Part shown: positions 36,090 to 43,471 of the stretch, in pieces
How the letters are laid out: every line of letters begins with the position of its first letter
How positions within the stretch are numbered: position 1 is the stretch's first letter
NCBI RefSeq assembly: GCF_001905845.1
Contig: NZ_LIVZ01000007.1
Span: 62,001 to 126,000, forward strand
Origin: Streptomyces sp. TSRI0107
GTDB taxonomy: Bacteria; Actinomycetota; Actinomycetes; Streptomycetales; Streptomycetaceae
Reading direction: 5' to 3'
Length of the DNA: 64,000 bases
Notes under the pieces: model-generated
Told to the model about the DNA's origin: nothing
The model's database searches: none
What the model saw: only the letters and a program-made list of their open reading frames with translations
Translations under genes and position numbers: made by a program

Positions 36090-36301
36090 GGCGGCCCTCG
36101 GGAGGCACGGCGGGTGGATCAATGTCGCCAGGTCATGGCACCGATGGTAGGCGGGACCTGCGCGCCCGCGCAGGATTCCCGGCGATCCGGCGGCTCCGCC
36201 GCACGGCTACCCGGGTCCGCCTCGCGGAGGAGGCCGTCGCCCGCACCGGGGCGCGAGACTTCCTCACGACAAGCCGAATCCGCCCGCCGAAGGGGTCCTC
36301 C

Positions 36302-36760
36302 ATGAATGCCGCCGACCGTCTCGCCCTGCCGTTCGTCGACCGGCACGGCACGGTCGTCGCGGCGGGCGCCGACGCCGTCTGGAGGGCGCTGGGCGAAGTC
36401 CTGGACCGCTCGTGGGCGGGCGGCGGGGCGGCAGGGTACGCGCGCCTGGTGGGCTGCGCCGACCGCACGGCGTCCGGGCCCCGGCCGCTGACAGAGGGTT
36501 CGGCGCTCGCGGGGTTCAGGGTGGCCGCCGCGGATCCGGGCCGGGAGCTGGTCCTCGTCGGGCGCCACCGGTTCTCGACGTACGCCCTGATCTTCCGCCT
36601 TCACGAGGCGGGCCCGGGACGCACCGTGCTGCGGGCCGAGACCCGGGCCAGGTTCCCCGGCCCGGCGGGTGCCCTCTACGGGCGGCTCGTCATCGGCTCG
36701 GGCGGCCACGCGATCGGCGTACGGCGGCTGCTGGCGGCGGTCCGCCGCCGGTCCGGATGA
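36302..36760 (+). CDS. Hypothetical protein, possible SRPBCC/DUF2867-type
   Basis: 152 residues from ATG 36302 with GAAGGGG upstream. The arrangement (N-terminal VVAAGADAVWRALGEVL helix, ELVLVGRHRFSTYALIFRL strands, then FPGPAGALYGRLVIGSGGHAIGVRRLL long helix) resembles START/SRPBCC-fold proteins, but no definitive motif is visible. Transcribed convergently to the Lrp gene downstream (28 bp gap). Confidence 0.7.
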   Translation: MNAADRLALPFVDRHGTVVAAGADAVWRALGEVLDRSWAGGGAAGYARLVGCADRTASGPRPLTEGSALAGFRVAAADPGRELVLVGRHRFSTYALIFRLHEAGPGRTVLRAETRARFPGPAGALYGRLVIGSGGHAIGVRRLLAAVRRRSG

Positions 36761-36788
36761 GAGCGGTCGGGCCGGCAGGCACGATCGC

Positions 36789-37241
36789 TCAGGTCGGCGA
36801 CCCGGACGAGAAGCGCCGCAGCAGCGGGGACAGCACCAGCACCGACTTGGTGCGTTCGACGAACGGCTCCCCGGCGATCCGCTCCAGGACCCGTTCGAAG
36901 TGCCGCATGTCGGAGGCGAAGACCTGGGCGATCGCGTCCGCCTCCCCGGTGACGGTGGAGGCGGCCACGACTTCCTGGTAGCGCTCCAGGCCCCGCTGGA
37001 TGGTCTCCGGCGAGGTGTTGCGGCGGCAGTAGATCTCGACGAACCCCTCGGTCTCCCAGCCGAGCGCCGACGGGTCCACCCGGACGGTGAATCCGGTGAT
37101 GGCCCCGGTGGCGCGGAGCCGGTCCACGCGCCGTTTCACGGCCGGGGCGGACAGTCCGACCAGTTGACCGATGTCCGCGTAGGAGCGGCGGGCGTCCTCG
37201 GCGAGGGCGTGCACGATGCGTTCGTCGAGATCGTTCAGCAC
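36789..37241 (-). CDS. Lrp/AsnC family transcriptional regulator
   Basis: 150 residues starting at GTG 37241 (LNDLDERIVHALAEDARRS). HTH in residues 15-55 (DIGQLVGLSAPAVKRRVDRL), RAM domain from 65 with STVTGEADAIAQVFA. It lies 10 bp after the cationic amino acid permease and is almost certainly co-transcribed with it, so it likely answers to the transported amino acid. GTTGCG-type repeats in front of the permease are candidate sites. Confidence 0.9.
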   Translation of the reverse strand: MLNDLDERIVHALAEDARRSYADIGQLVGLSAPAVKRRVDRLRATGAITGFTVRVDPSALGWETEGFVEIYCRRNTSPETIQRGLERYQEVVAASTVTGEADAIAQVFASDMRHFERVLERIAGEPFVERTKSVLVLSPLLRRFSSGSPT

Positions 37242-37251
37242 AGTGGGGTGT

Positions 37252-38709
37252 TCACTTCTCAGGTGTTGCGAGACGGGACCGGCGATAGCCGTAGAGGAAG
37301 TAGAACACGAGACCGGCGGCCATCCAGAACCCGAAGACGACCCAGGTGACGGTGTCGAGGCTGAACATGTTGTACGCGCAGAAGAGGAAGCCCAGCACCG
37401 GCAGGACGGGGCCGAACGGCACCTTGAAGGTGCGCTCCAGCTCCGGGCGCTTGTAGCGGAGCACGATCACCGCGATGTTGACCAGGGCGAAGGCGAACAG
37501 GGTGCCGATGCTGGTGGCGTCGACGAGCTTGCCCAGCGGGATCAGGGCGGCGAGCACACCGCAGAACAGGGAGACGACGACCGTGTTCAGACGCGGCGCG
37601 CCGGTCTTCGGGTTGATCTTGCCGAGCGCCTTGGGGACCAGGCCGTCGCGGGACATCGCGAAGAGGATGCGGGTCTGGCCGTAGAGCACGGTGAGCACCA
37701 CGCTGGCGATGGAGATGACCGCGCCCAGGGCGAGCAGCGTGCCCCAGAAGGTCTGGCCGCTGACGTCGTTCATGATCGCGGCGAGGGAGGCCTCGGAGCC
37801 CTCGAACTTCGTCCAGTGCCAGGCGCCGACGGCGACACCCGCGACCAGCACGTACAGCGCGGTGACGATGATCAGCGAGAGCATGATCGCGCGGGGCAGG
37901 TCCTTCTTCGGGTCCTTCGCCTCCTCACCGGCGGTGGAGGCGGCGTCGAAGCCGATGTAGGAGAAGAACAGCGTGGCGCCGGCGGCGCTGACCCCGGCCA
38001 TGCCGAGCGGCATGAAGTCGGCGTAGTTGCCGGACTTGAAGCCCATGAAGCCGACCGCGCAGAACAGCACCAGCGCCGCGATCTTCACCGCGACCATGAT
38101 GGTGTTGGCGCGGGCGGACTCCCGCACCCCGCCGAGCAGGAAGACCATCGCCAGCAGGACGACGATCAGCGCGGGCAGGTTGATGACGCCGCCCTCGCCG
38201 GGCGCGGAGGACAGGGCGGCGGGGATGGTGACGCCGATCGTGCCGTCGAGCAGTTCGTTCAGGTACTCGCCCCAGCCGACGGCGACGGCGGCCACCGAGA
38301 CGCCGTACTCCAGGACCAGACACCAGCCGCAGACCCAGGCGACCAGCTCGCCCATCGTTGCGTACGCATACGAGTACGAGGAACCGGCGACCGGGATGCT
38401 GCCCGCCAGCTCGGCGTAGGACAGGGCCGAGAAGAGGGCCGTCAGACCGGCGATCACAAACGCCAGGGTGACCGCGGGGCCGGCCTCCGGGACGGCGTCG
38501 CCGAGGACGACGAAGATGCCGGTGCCGAGCGTGGCACCGATGCTGATCATGGTGAGCTGCCACAGTCCCAGGGAGCGGCGCAGCGCGCCTCCCTCACCCT
38601 GGCCGCCCTCCGCGACCAGGCGTTCCACAGGCTTGCGGCGCAGCAGGCGCGCGGCGACGCCCGGGCCTGGCTGGGTGGGGTTCTGCGGGGGTGCGCCTTG
38701 GTCGAGCAC
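37252..38709 (-). CDS. APC-family (cationic) amino acid permease
   Basis: 485 residues from GTG 38709, AAGGAG seven nt upstream. About 12-13 helices. IGATLGTGIFVVLGDAVPEAGP (first part at about residue 57) is the APC helix-1 glycine motif, and SYAELAGSIPVAGSSYSYAY helix 3; the FIGFDAASTAGEEAKDPKKD-like segment (YIGFDAASTAGEEAKDP) is typical of the CAT/YfnA cationic transporter subgroup. Import of lysine, arginine or ornithine fits the nearby DavBA-like genes; this is inference. Confidence 0.9.
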   Translation of the reverse strand: MLDQGAPPQNPTQPGPGVAARLLRRKPVERLVAEGGQGEGGALRRSLGLWQLTMISIGATLGTGIFVVLGDAVPEAGPAVTLAFVIAGLTALFSALSYAELAGSIPVAGSSYSYAYATMGELVAWVCGWCLVLEYGVSVAAVAVGWGEYLNELLDGTIGVTIPAALSSAPGEGGVINLPALIVVLLAMVFLLGGVRESARANTIMVAVKIAALVLFCAVGFMGFKSGNYADFMPLGMAGVSAAGATLFFSYIGFDAASTAGEEAKDPKKDLPRAIMLSLIIVTALYVLVAGVAVGAWHWTKFEGSEASLAAIMNDVSGQTFWGTLLALGAVISIASVVLTVLYGQTRILFAMSRDGLVPKALGKINPKTGAPRLNTVVVSLFCGVLAALIPLGKLVDATSIGTLFAFALVNIAVIVLRYKRPELERTFKVPFGPVLPVLGFLFCAYNMFSLDTVTWVVFGFWMAAGLVFYFLYGYRRSRLATPEK

Positions 38710-38833
38710 GCGCTGGCTCCTTCTCGCTGCCGTTCAGGTCGGACGGGGTCCGGCGGTACCCCGACGACAGCCGGAACCCACCGAGCGGGGTCCCCGCCAC
38801 GCCACGTACAGCGCAGCACTCTATGGCTGGGGC

Positions 38834-38942
38834 GTTGCGGCTGTAATGCAGCAACCTTGCGCATGCCCGCAAGATCATTGCGTTCCTGGGGGCGGGGCGG
38901 GGGTTCGTTGCGCGGGGGCTGTCGAGTGTTGCGTCGCGTTGC
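38834..38942. promoter_or_regulatory. GTTGCG repeat cluster upstream of permease-lrp operon
   Basis: A dense cluster of related sites: GTTGCG (38834), the palindrome CTTGCG-N6-CGCAAG (38856-38873), ATTGCG (38877), TTCGTTGCG (38904-38912), GTTGCG (38928) and CGTTGC (38938). The palindromic form fits dimeric Lrp/AsnC binding, presumably of the product of the operon's second gene. Confidence 0.6.
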
Positions 38943-39440
38943 TCAGTGGAGGGTTTTGACGAGGAACGTGCAGGAGTCGGCCTGCTCCCGCTGGATGCCC
39001 TGTTCGTCCAGGTACGTCCACCGGTCGACGTAGGCCACCGCGGGCCGGTATCCGAGCCGTCCGTAGAGGGCTTCGGCACGCTCGTTGCCGCGGCCGACAC
39101 CGAGGCCCATGACGGCGATGCCGCGCTCGGCCGCCAACCGCTCGGCGGTGCGGATCAGGGCCGTGCCGATGCCCCGGGAACGCAGGGACGGTGGCGACAC
39201 GAGGAGGCCGTTGATCTCCGGGCAGCCGGGCTGGACGGCCCGCACCTCGGGCGCCGCACAGCCGGTCCAGCGCACCTCCGCGTGACCCACGGGCCGCCCG
39301 TCCAGCCACGGGACGAGACAGCTGCTCTCCCCGGCCTCCTGGCGGGCGAAACGGGCGGCGTGCGAGCCGCCGACGCTGTTCGACGGCAGAAGGCGCTCCA
39401 GCGCCTCCAGGTCCTCGGCGCGGCACACGGTGATCTCCAT
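38943..39440 (-). CDS. GNAT family N-acetyltransferase
   Basis: 165 residues. Acetyl-CoA-binding motif A is SRGIGTALIRTAERLA (about residues 92-107), followed by MGLGVGRGNERAEALYGRLGYRP as motif B. ATG 39440 gives MEITVCRAEDL, the usual beginning. Substrate unknown. A terminator hairpin of the upstream guaB1 gene lies 30 bp before it. Confidence 0.87.
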   Translation of the reverse strand: MEITVCRAEDLEALERLLPSNSVGGSHAARFARQEAGESSCLVPWLDGRPVGHAEVRWTGCAAPEVRAVQPGCPEINGLLVSPPSLRSRGIGTALIRTAERLAAERGIAVMGLGVGRGNERAEALYGRLGYRPAVAYVDRWTYLDEQGIQREQADSCTFLVKTLH

Positions 39441-39469
39441 GGACCCGACCGTACGGCGCCGGAAACGCC

Positions 39470-39497
39470 GAAGGCCCCCGGTTTCCCGGGGGCCTTC
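39470..39497 (-). terminator. Strong terminator after guaB1
   Basis: A perfect 12-bp stem GAAGGCCCCCGG / CCGGGGGCCTTC with a TTTC loop, 15 bp after the guaB1 stop. Confidence 0.85.
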
Positions 39498-39511
39498 GAC
39501 CAGGGATCGGG

Positions 39512-40954
39512 TCAGCTCCAGCTGGCGTGCAGCGGCTTGCCCTCGGCGTAGCCCGCGGCGCTCTGGATGCCGACGATCGCCTTCTCGGCGAACTCCTCCA
39601 GGGAGCCGGCACCGGCGTAGGTGCAGGAGGAGCGGACGCCCGCGATGATCGAGTCGATCAGGTCCTCGACGCCCGGGCGGGCCGGGTCGAGGAACATGCG
39701 GGAGGTGGAGATGCCCTCCTCGAACAGCGCCTTGCGGGCGCGGTCGTACGCGGACTCCTCGGACGTGCGGTTGCGCACGGCACGCGCGGAGGCCATGCCG
39801 AACGACTCCTTGTAGGCGCGGCCGTCGGCGTCGTGCTGGAGGTCGCCCGGGGACTCGTACGTGCCGGAGAACCAGGAGCCGATCATCACGTTGGACGCGC
39901 CGGCCGCGAGGGCCATCGCCACGTCGCGCGGGTGACGGACACCGCCGTCGGCCCACACGTGCTTGCCGTACTTCTTCGCTTCGGCGGCGCACTCCAGCAC
40001 CGCGGAGAACTGCGGCCGGCCGACGCCGGTCATCATCCGGGTGGTGCACATGGCGCCGGGGCCGACGCCGACCTTGACGATGTCGGCGCCCGCTTCGATC
40101 AGGTCCCGCACGCCCTCGGCGGAGACGATGTTGCCCGCCGCGATCGGCACCTGCGGGTCGAGCGCGCGGACCGTGCGGATCGCGCTGATCATCGACTCCT
40201 GGTGACCGTGCGCGGTGTCGATGACGAGGGTGTCGACGCCCGCGTCCAGCAGCTGCTTGGCCTTGCCCGCCACGTCGCCGTTGATGCCGACGGCGGCGGC
40301 GATGCGCAGCTTGCCGTTCGCGTCGGTGGCCGGGGTGTACAGGGTGGCGCGCAGGGCGCCCTTGCGGGTGAGGATGCCGGCGAGCCTGCCGTCCTTGTCG
40401 ACCGCCGGGGCGTAGCGCCGATTGTGGTGGTCGAGGGTGTTGAAGGCCTCGCGCGGGTCGATGTCGGCGTCCAGCAGGAGCAGGTCCTTGGACATGACCA
40501 CTTCGAGCTGGGTGAAGCGGTCGACGCCGGTCAGGTCCTGGTCGGTGACGACACCGACCGGGCGGTGGTCCTCGTCGACGACGACACCGGCGTTGTGCGC
40601 GCGCTTGGGCAGCAGGGCGAGTGCGTCGGCGACGGTCTGGTGCGGGGCCAGCACGATCGGGGTGTCCAGCACCAGGTGGCGGCTCTTGACCCAGGAGACG
40701 ACGTCGGTGACGACCTCGATCGGGATGTCCTGCGGGATGACCACGAGGCCGCCGCGCCGGGCCACCGTCTCCGCCATCCGGCGGCCGGCGATGGCGGTCA
40801 TGTTGGCGACGACGAGCGGAATCGTGGTGCCCGTGCCGTCCGGGGAGCTGAGGTCCACGCCCTGGCGGGAGCCGACCGCGCTGCGGCTCGGCACCATGAA
40901 CACGTCGTCGTACGTCAGGTTGTACGAGGGCTGGATGTCGTTGAGGAAACGCAC
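39512..40954 (-). CDS. guaB1: GuaB1: IMP dehydrogenase-related protein / GMP reductase
   Basis: 480 residues. IMPDH/GMPR-type TIM barrel interrupted by a CBS pair (about 95-210). The catalytic Cys loop reads GVGPGAMCTTRMMTGVG; MTAIAGRRMAETVARRGG is typical of actinobacterial GuaB1. Mycobacterial GuaB1 has been shown to be a GMP reductase, so NADPH-dependent GMP to IMP conversion is the best guess. I chose GTG 40954 (VRFLNDIQP), which has GGGA 10 nt upstream and matches the family start; a GTG three codons earlier has no proper spacing. Confidence 0.88.
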   Translation of the reverse strand: MRFLNDIQPSYNLTYDDVFMVPSRSAVGSRQGVDLSSPDGTGTTIPLVVANMTAIAGRRMAETVARRGGLVVIPQDIPIEVVTDVVSWVKSRHLVLDTPIVLAPHQTVADALALLPKRAHNAGVVVDEDHRPVGVVTDQDLTGVDRFTQLEVVMSKDLLLLDADIDPREAFNTLDHHNRRYAPAVDKDGRLAGILTRKGALRATLYTPATDANGKLRIAAAVGINGDVAGKAKQLLDAGVDTLVIDTAHGHQESMISAIRTVRALDPQVPIAAGNIVSAEGVRDLIEAGADIVKVGVGPGAMCTTRMMTGVGRPQFSAVLECAAEAKKYGKHVWADGGVRHPRDVAMALAAGASNVMIGSWFSGTYESPGDLQHDADGRAYKESFGMASARAVRNRTSEESAYDRARKALFEEGISTSRMFLDPARPGVEDLIDSIIAGVRSSCTYAGAGSLEEFAEKAIVGIQSAAGYAEGKPLHASWS

Positions 40955-41086
40955 GTGCTGCACATCCCAGTCGATCAGAGGTGGCCCCCGGACAGGTCAG
41001 CCAGGGGGAAAGAGCACGTACTTCATTCTCCCATGCCGCCCCCTCGGCGACGTACGGGCAGTTCATCCAGGCTGGTCAGGAAGGCG

Positions 41087-41401
41087 TTAGGAGGATCCTC
41101 CAAGCGCGAGGTGGACGGAGAGCGCCGAAGTGTGGTCCGCCGCCTGGCCGAACACCTCCTGGGCGGTCCGCCACTCGTCCGGCCGGGCCTGCGCGTACCC
41201 CTGCCAGTTCCGTACGACGACCAGCAGTCCCCGCTCGACGGCGTCCTCCGGCCAGAGGGTGTGGTCGCCGAGGCTGTCGGCGAGCGCGTCCCAGTTCCGG
41301 CCGAACCAGTCGGGCAGGTCCAGTGCGCGGGCGCAGCGGTCCATGAGGCCCGCCTTGTCGGTGATCCCGGCGAGATCCAGGCTGACCACGCGTTCCGTCA
41401 T
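41087..41401 (-). CDS. Barstar family protein
   Basis: 104 residues with the barstar fold pattern: VSLDLAGITDKAGLMDRCARAL, then LPDWFGRNWDALADSLGD (about 28-45), the segment that in barstar blocks the RNase active site. No barnase-like ribonuclease is encoded next to it, so it may inhibit a distant or foreign RNase or have another role. ATG 41401 is chosen by family start. Confidence 0.82.
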   Translation of the reverse strand: MTERVVSLDLAGITDKAGLMDRCARALDLPDWFGRNWDALADSLGDHTLWPEDAVERGLLVVVRNWQGYAQARPDEWRTAQEVFGQAADHTSALSVHLALGGSS

Positions 41402-41504
41402 CTCGGCACCGCCCTGAACGAGTCGTAGTGATCGTCGGTGTAATGGATCCCGCCGAGACCGGCGCGGAGATGGCGCGGAGACGGACGAGGACGCCGGGTA
41501 CGGG

Positions 41505-41563
41505 CCACGGCCGCATGCCGTCGATGCTGCCACGGCCGCATGCCGTCGATGCTGCCACGGCCG
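41505..41563. repeat. 25-bp tandem repeat, 2.4 copies
   Basis: A 25-bp unit beginning CCACGGCCGCATGCC is repeated exactly at 41505-41529 and 41530-41554, with a 9-bp partial third copy. It lies between the barstar-like and SorC-family genes, in a 190-bp interval without genes. No function apparent. Confidence 0.8.
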
Positions 41564-41591
41564 TGCCCGGCTCACCCGCCGCCCGCGTCCG

Positions 41592-42611
41592 TCAGTGTCC
41601 GTCCGGGTCCGCCCGGTTGAGCGCAGGCTTCGGCGTCGGCCCCGCCGTCATCAGGTAGTCCGCGGCCGAGGTGTCCGTGACCAGGCTGGTGACCAGCCCG
41701 GACCGCAGCACCGCGTCGATCGCGGCCGCCTTGCGCTGGCCGCCCGCGATCGCCACCACCTCCGGGATACGGCGCAGCTGGTCGGCCTTGACCGTGATGC
41801 ACCGCTCGCCCAGGTCCCGGCCGATCCGGCGGCCGTCGGCATCGAAGAGGTGCGCGGACATCTCGGCGGCGACACCGAGCGAGGCGTAGTGCGCCCGCTC
41901 CTCGTCGCTGAGCATGTCGTGCACCGTCGAGATGCCGGGCTCCCAGGAGCCGATGGAGACACAGGCGACCGTGACCTTGTCGAAGTACTCGAAGGCCCGG
42001 GCGATCCCCGTCTGGTTGCGCAGCGCCACCGCGGTGGCCGCGTCCGGCAGCAGCATCGGCGCGTAGATGGGGTGGGCGTCGCCGCCCGACACCTGCGCGG
42101 CACGCCGCACCGCCTCCACCGAGCCGCGCTCGGCGGTCCCGGCGTCGTACACCCCCGTCAGCTGCACCACCGTGCAGGGCGGCAGCCGGTCGAGGGCGGC
42201 CGCCATGTGGATGGTGGACCGGCCCCAGGCCAGACCCAGCACGTCACCCTCGTTGACCAGCTCGCCGAGCAGGTCGGCGGCCACCTCCCCCAGGTTCTCG
42301 GGGTCGGGTGTCTCCTCCGCCTCCGCCGGGGACTCGACCACGACGGCGTGCCTGAGGCCGTAGCGGGCGCGCAGCGCGTCGGAGCGCTCCGCGTCCAGCT
42401 CGGCCGGCACCCGGATCTCGATACGCACGAGATCCCGTTCGAGGGCGGTCTCCAGGACCCGGGCCACCTTGAAGCGGCTGACGCCGAACTCCTCGGCGAT
42501 CTGGATCTTGGACTTCCCCTCGAGGTAGAAGCGGCGGGCCATGGCCGCCGCCTGCACCAGCTCAGCGGGTCCCATCCGCATGGCTGACCGGCCCGCCGAC
42601 ATACCCGACAC
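41592..42611 (-). CDS. SorC/DeoR-type sugar-binding transcriptional regulator
   Basis: 339 residues. N-terminal HTH (about 15-60; RRFYLEGKSKIQIAEEFGVSRFKVARVL) and a SorC sugar-phosphate-binding domain (GLAWGRSTIHMAAAL; the C-terminal VVAIAGGQRKAAAIDAVLRSG is the family signature). GTG 42611 is preferred for its GAGGAG site; a GTG eight codons earlier is possible. Located just downstream of rpe on the same strand (102 bp), it may respond to a pentose phosphate. Confidence 0.88.
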   Translation of the reverse strand: MSGMSAGRSAMRMGPAELVQAAAMARRFYLEGKSKIQIAEEFGVSRFKVARVLETALERDLVRIEIRVPAELDAERSDALRARYGLRHAVVVESPAEAEETPDPENLGEVAADLLGELVNEGDVLGLAWGRSTIHMAAALDRLPPCTVVQLTGVYDAGTAERGSVEAVRRAAQVSGGDAHPIYAPMLLPDAATAVALRNQTGIARAFEYFDKVTVACVSIGSWEPGISTVHDMLSDEERAHYASLGVAAEMSAHLFDADGRRIGRDLGERCITVKADQLRRIPEVVAIAGGQRKAAAIDAVLRSGLVTSLVTDTSAADYLMTAGPTPKPALNRADPDGH

Positions 42612-42713
42612 GGCGATCTCCTCACTGCTGTTCACACTCTGGATTCGCCGTTCATCCTTGCAGATCCGGCGCGCTTGATCAGCCCTGATGGGAGCCGTTC
42701 ACGTTCCTGACGC

Positions 42714-43400
42714 TCAGTGGTCGCACGCCCACGAGGCCTTGGCCGTGGCCGCCTGAGCCTGGTTGCGTAGTGCACGTACCGCCTCGGCCGGGTCGGACGC
42801 GCCGTAGACGGCCGATCCCGCCACGAAGACATCCGCGCCCGCGTCGGCGCACTGCTCGATGGTGGACTCCGCGACCCCGCCGTCGACCTGGAGCCACAGC
42901 TGCAGACCGTGCTTGCTGATCAACTCGCGGGTGCGGCGGATCTTGGGGAGCATGATGTCGAGGAAGGCCTGGCCGCCGAAGCCCGGCTCGACCGTCATGA
43001 TGAGCAGCATGTCGAGCTCGGGGAGCAGGTCCTCGTACGGCTCGATCGGCGTCGCGGGCTTGAGCGCCATGGAGGCGCGGGCGCCCTTGGCGCGGATCTC
43101 CCGTGCCAGCCGTACCGGGGCGGCGGCCGCCTCGACATGGAAGGTGACCGAGGAGGCACCCGCTTCCACGTACTGGGGGGCCCAGCGGTCGGGGGCCTCG
43201 ATCATCAGATGGCAGTCCAGCGGAGTGTCCGTCGCACGGGCCAGGGACTCCACCACCGGCACGCCGAGCGTGAGGTTCGGGACGAAATGGTTGTCCATCA
43301 CGTCGACATGGAGCCAGTCGGCTCCTTCGACCGCCTTCGCCTCGTCGGCGAGTCTGGCGAAGTCGGCGGACAGGATGCTGGGGTTGATCTGCACGGCCAT
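42714..43400 (-). CDS. rpe: Ribulose-phosphate 3-epimerase
   Basis: 228 residues. It interconverts ribulose-5-P and xylulose-5-P in the pentose phosphate pathway. NPSILSADFARL, the metal ligands in HVDVMDNHFVPN (His-Asp) and MTVEPGFGGQAF loop 6 are all conserved; QVDGGVAEST supplies the second Asp. Divergent from the MMPL transporter with 71 bp between. Confidence 0.96.
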   Translation of the reverse strand: MAVQINPSILSADFARLADEAKAVEGADWLHVDVMDNHFVPNLTLGVPVVESLARATDTPLDCHLMIEAPDRWAPQYVEAGASSVTFHVEAAAAPVRLAREIRAKGARASMALKPATPIEPYEDLLPELDMLLIMTVEPGFGGQAFLDIMLPKIRRTRELISKHGLQLWLQVDGGVAESTIEQCADAGADVFVAGSAVYGASDPAEAVRALRNQAQAATAKASWACDH

Positions 43401-43471
43401 GACCCAAGCCTGCCATGCGCCAGGCCCTGCCGTAACGGCGGACCCGTGGGCCGGTGCCGGTGAGGGCGCCC

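Noticed and set aside
36789..37241. Lrp gene as partner of the upstream convergent hypothetical gene
   Set aside because: The hypothetical gene is on the other strand; the 10-bp spacing to the permease shows the real operon.
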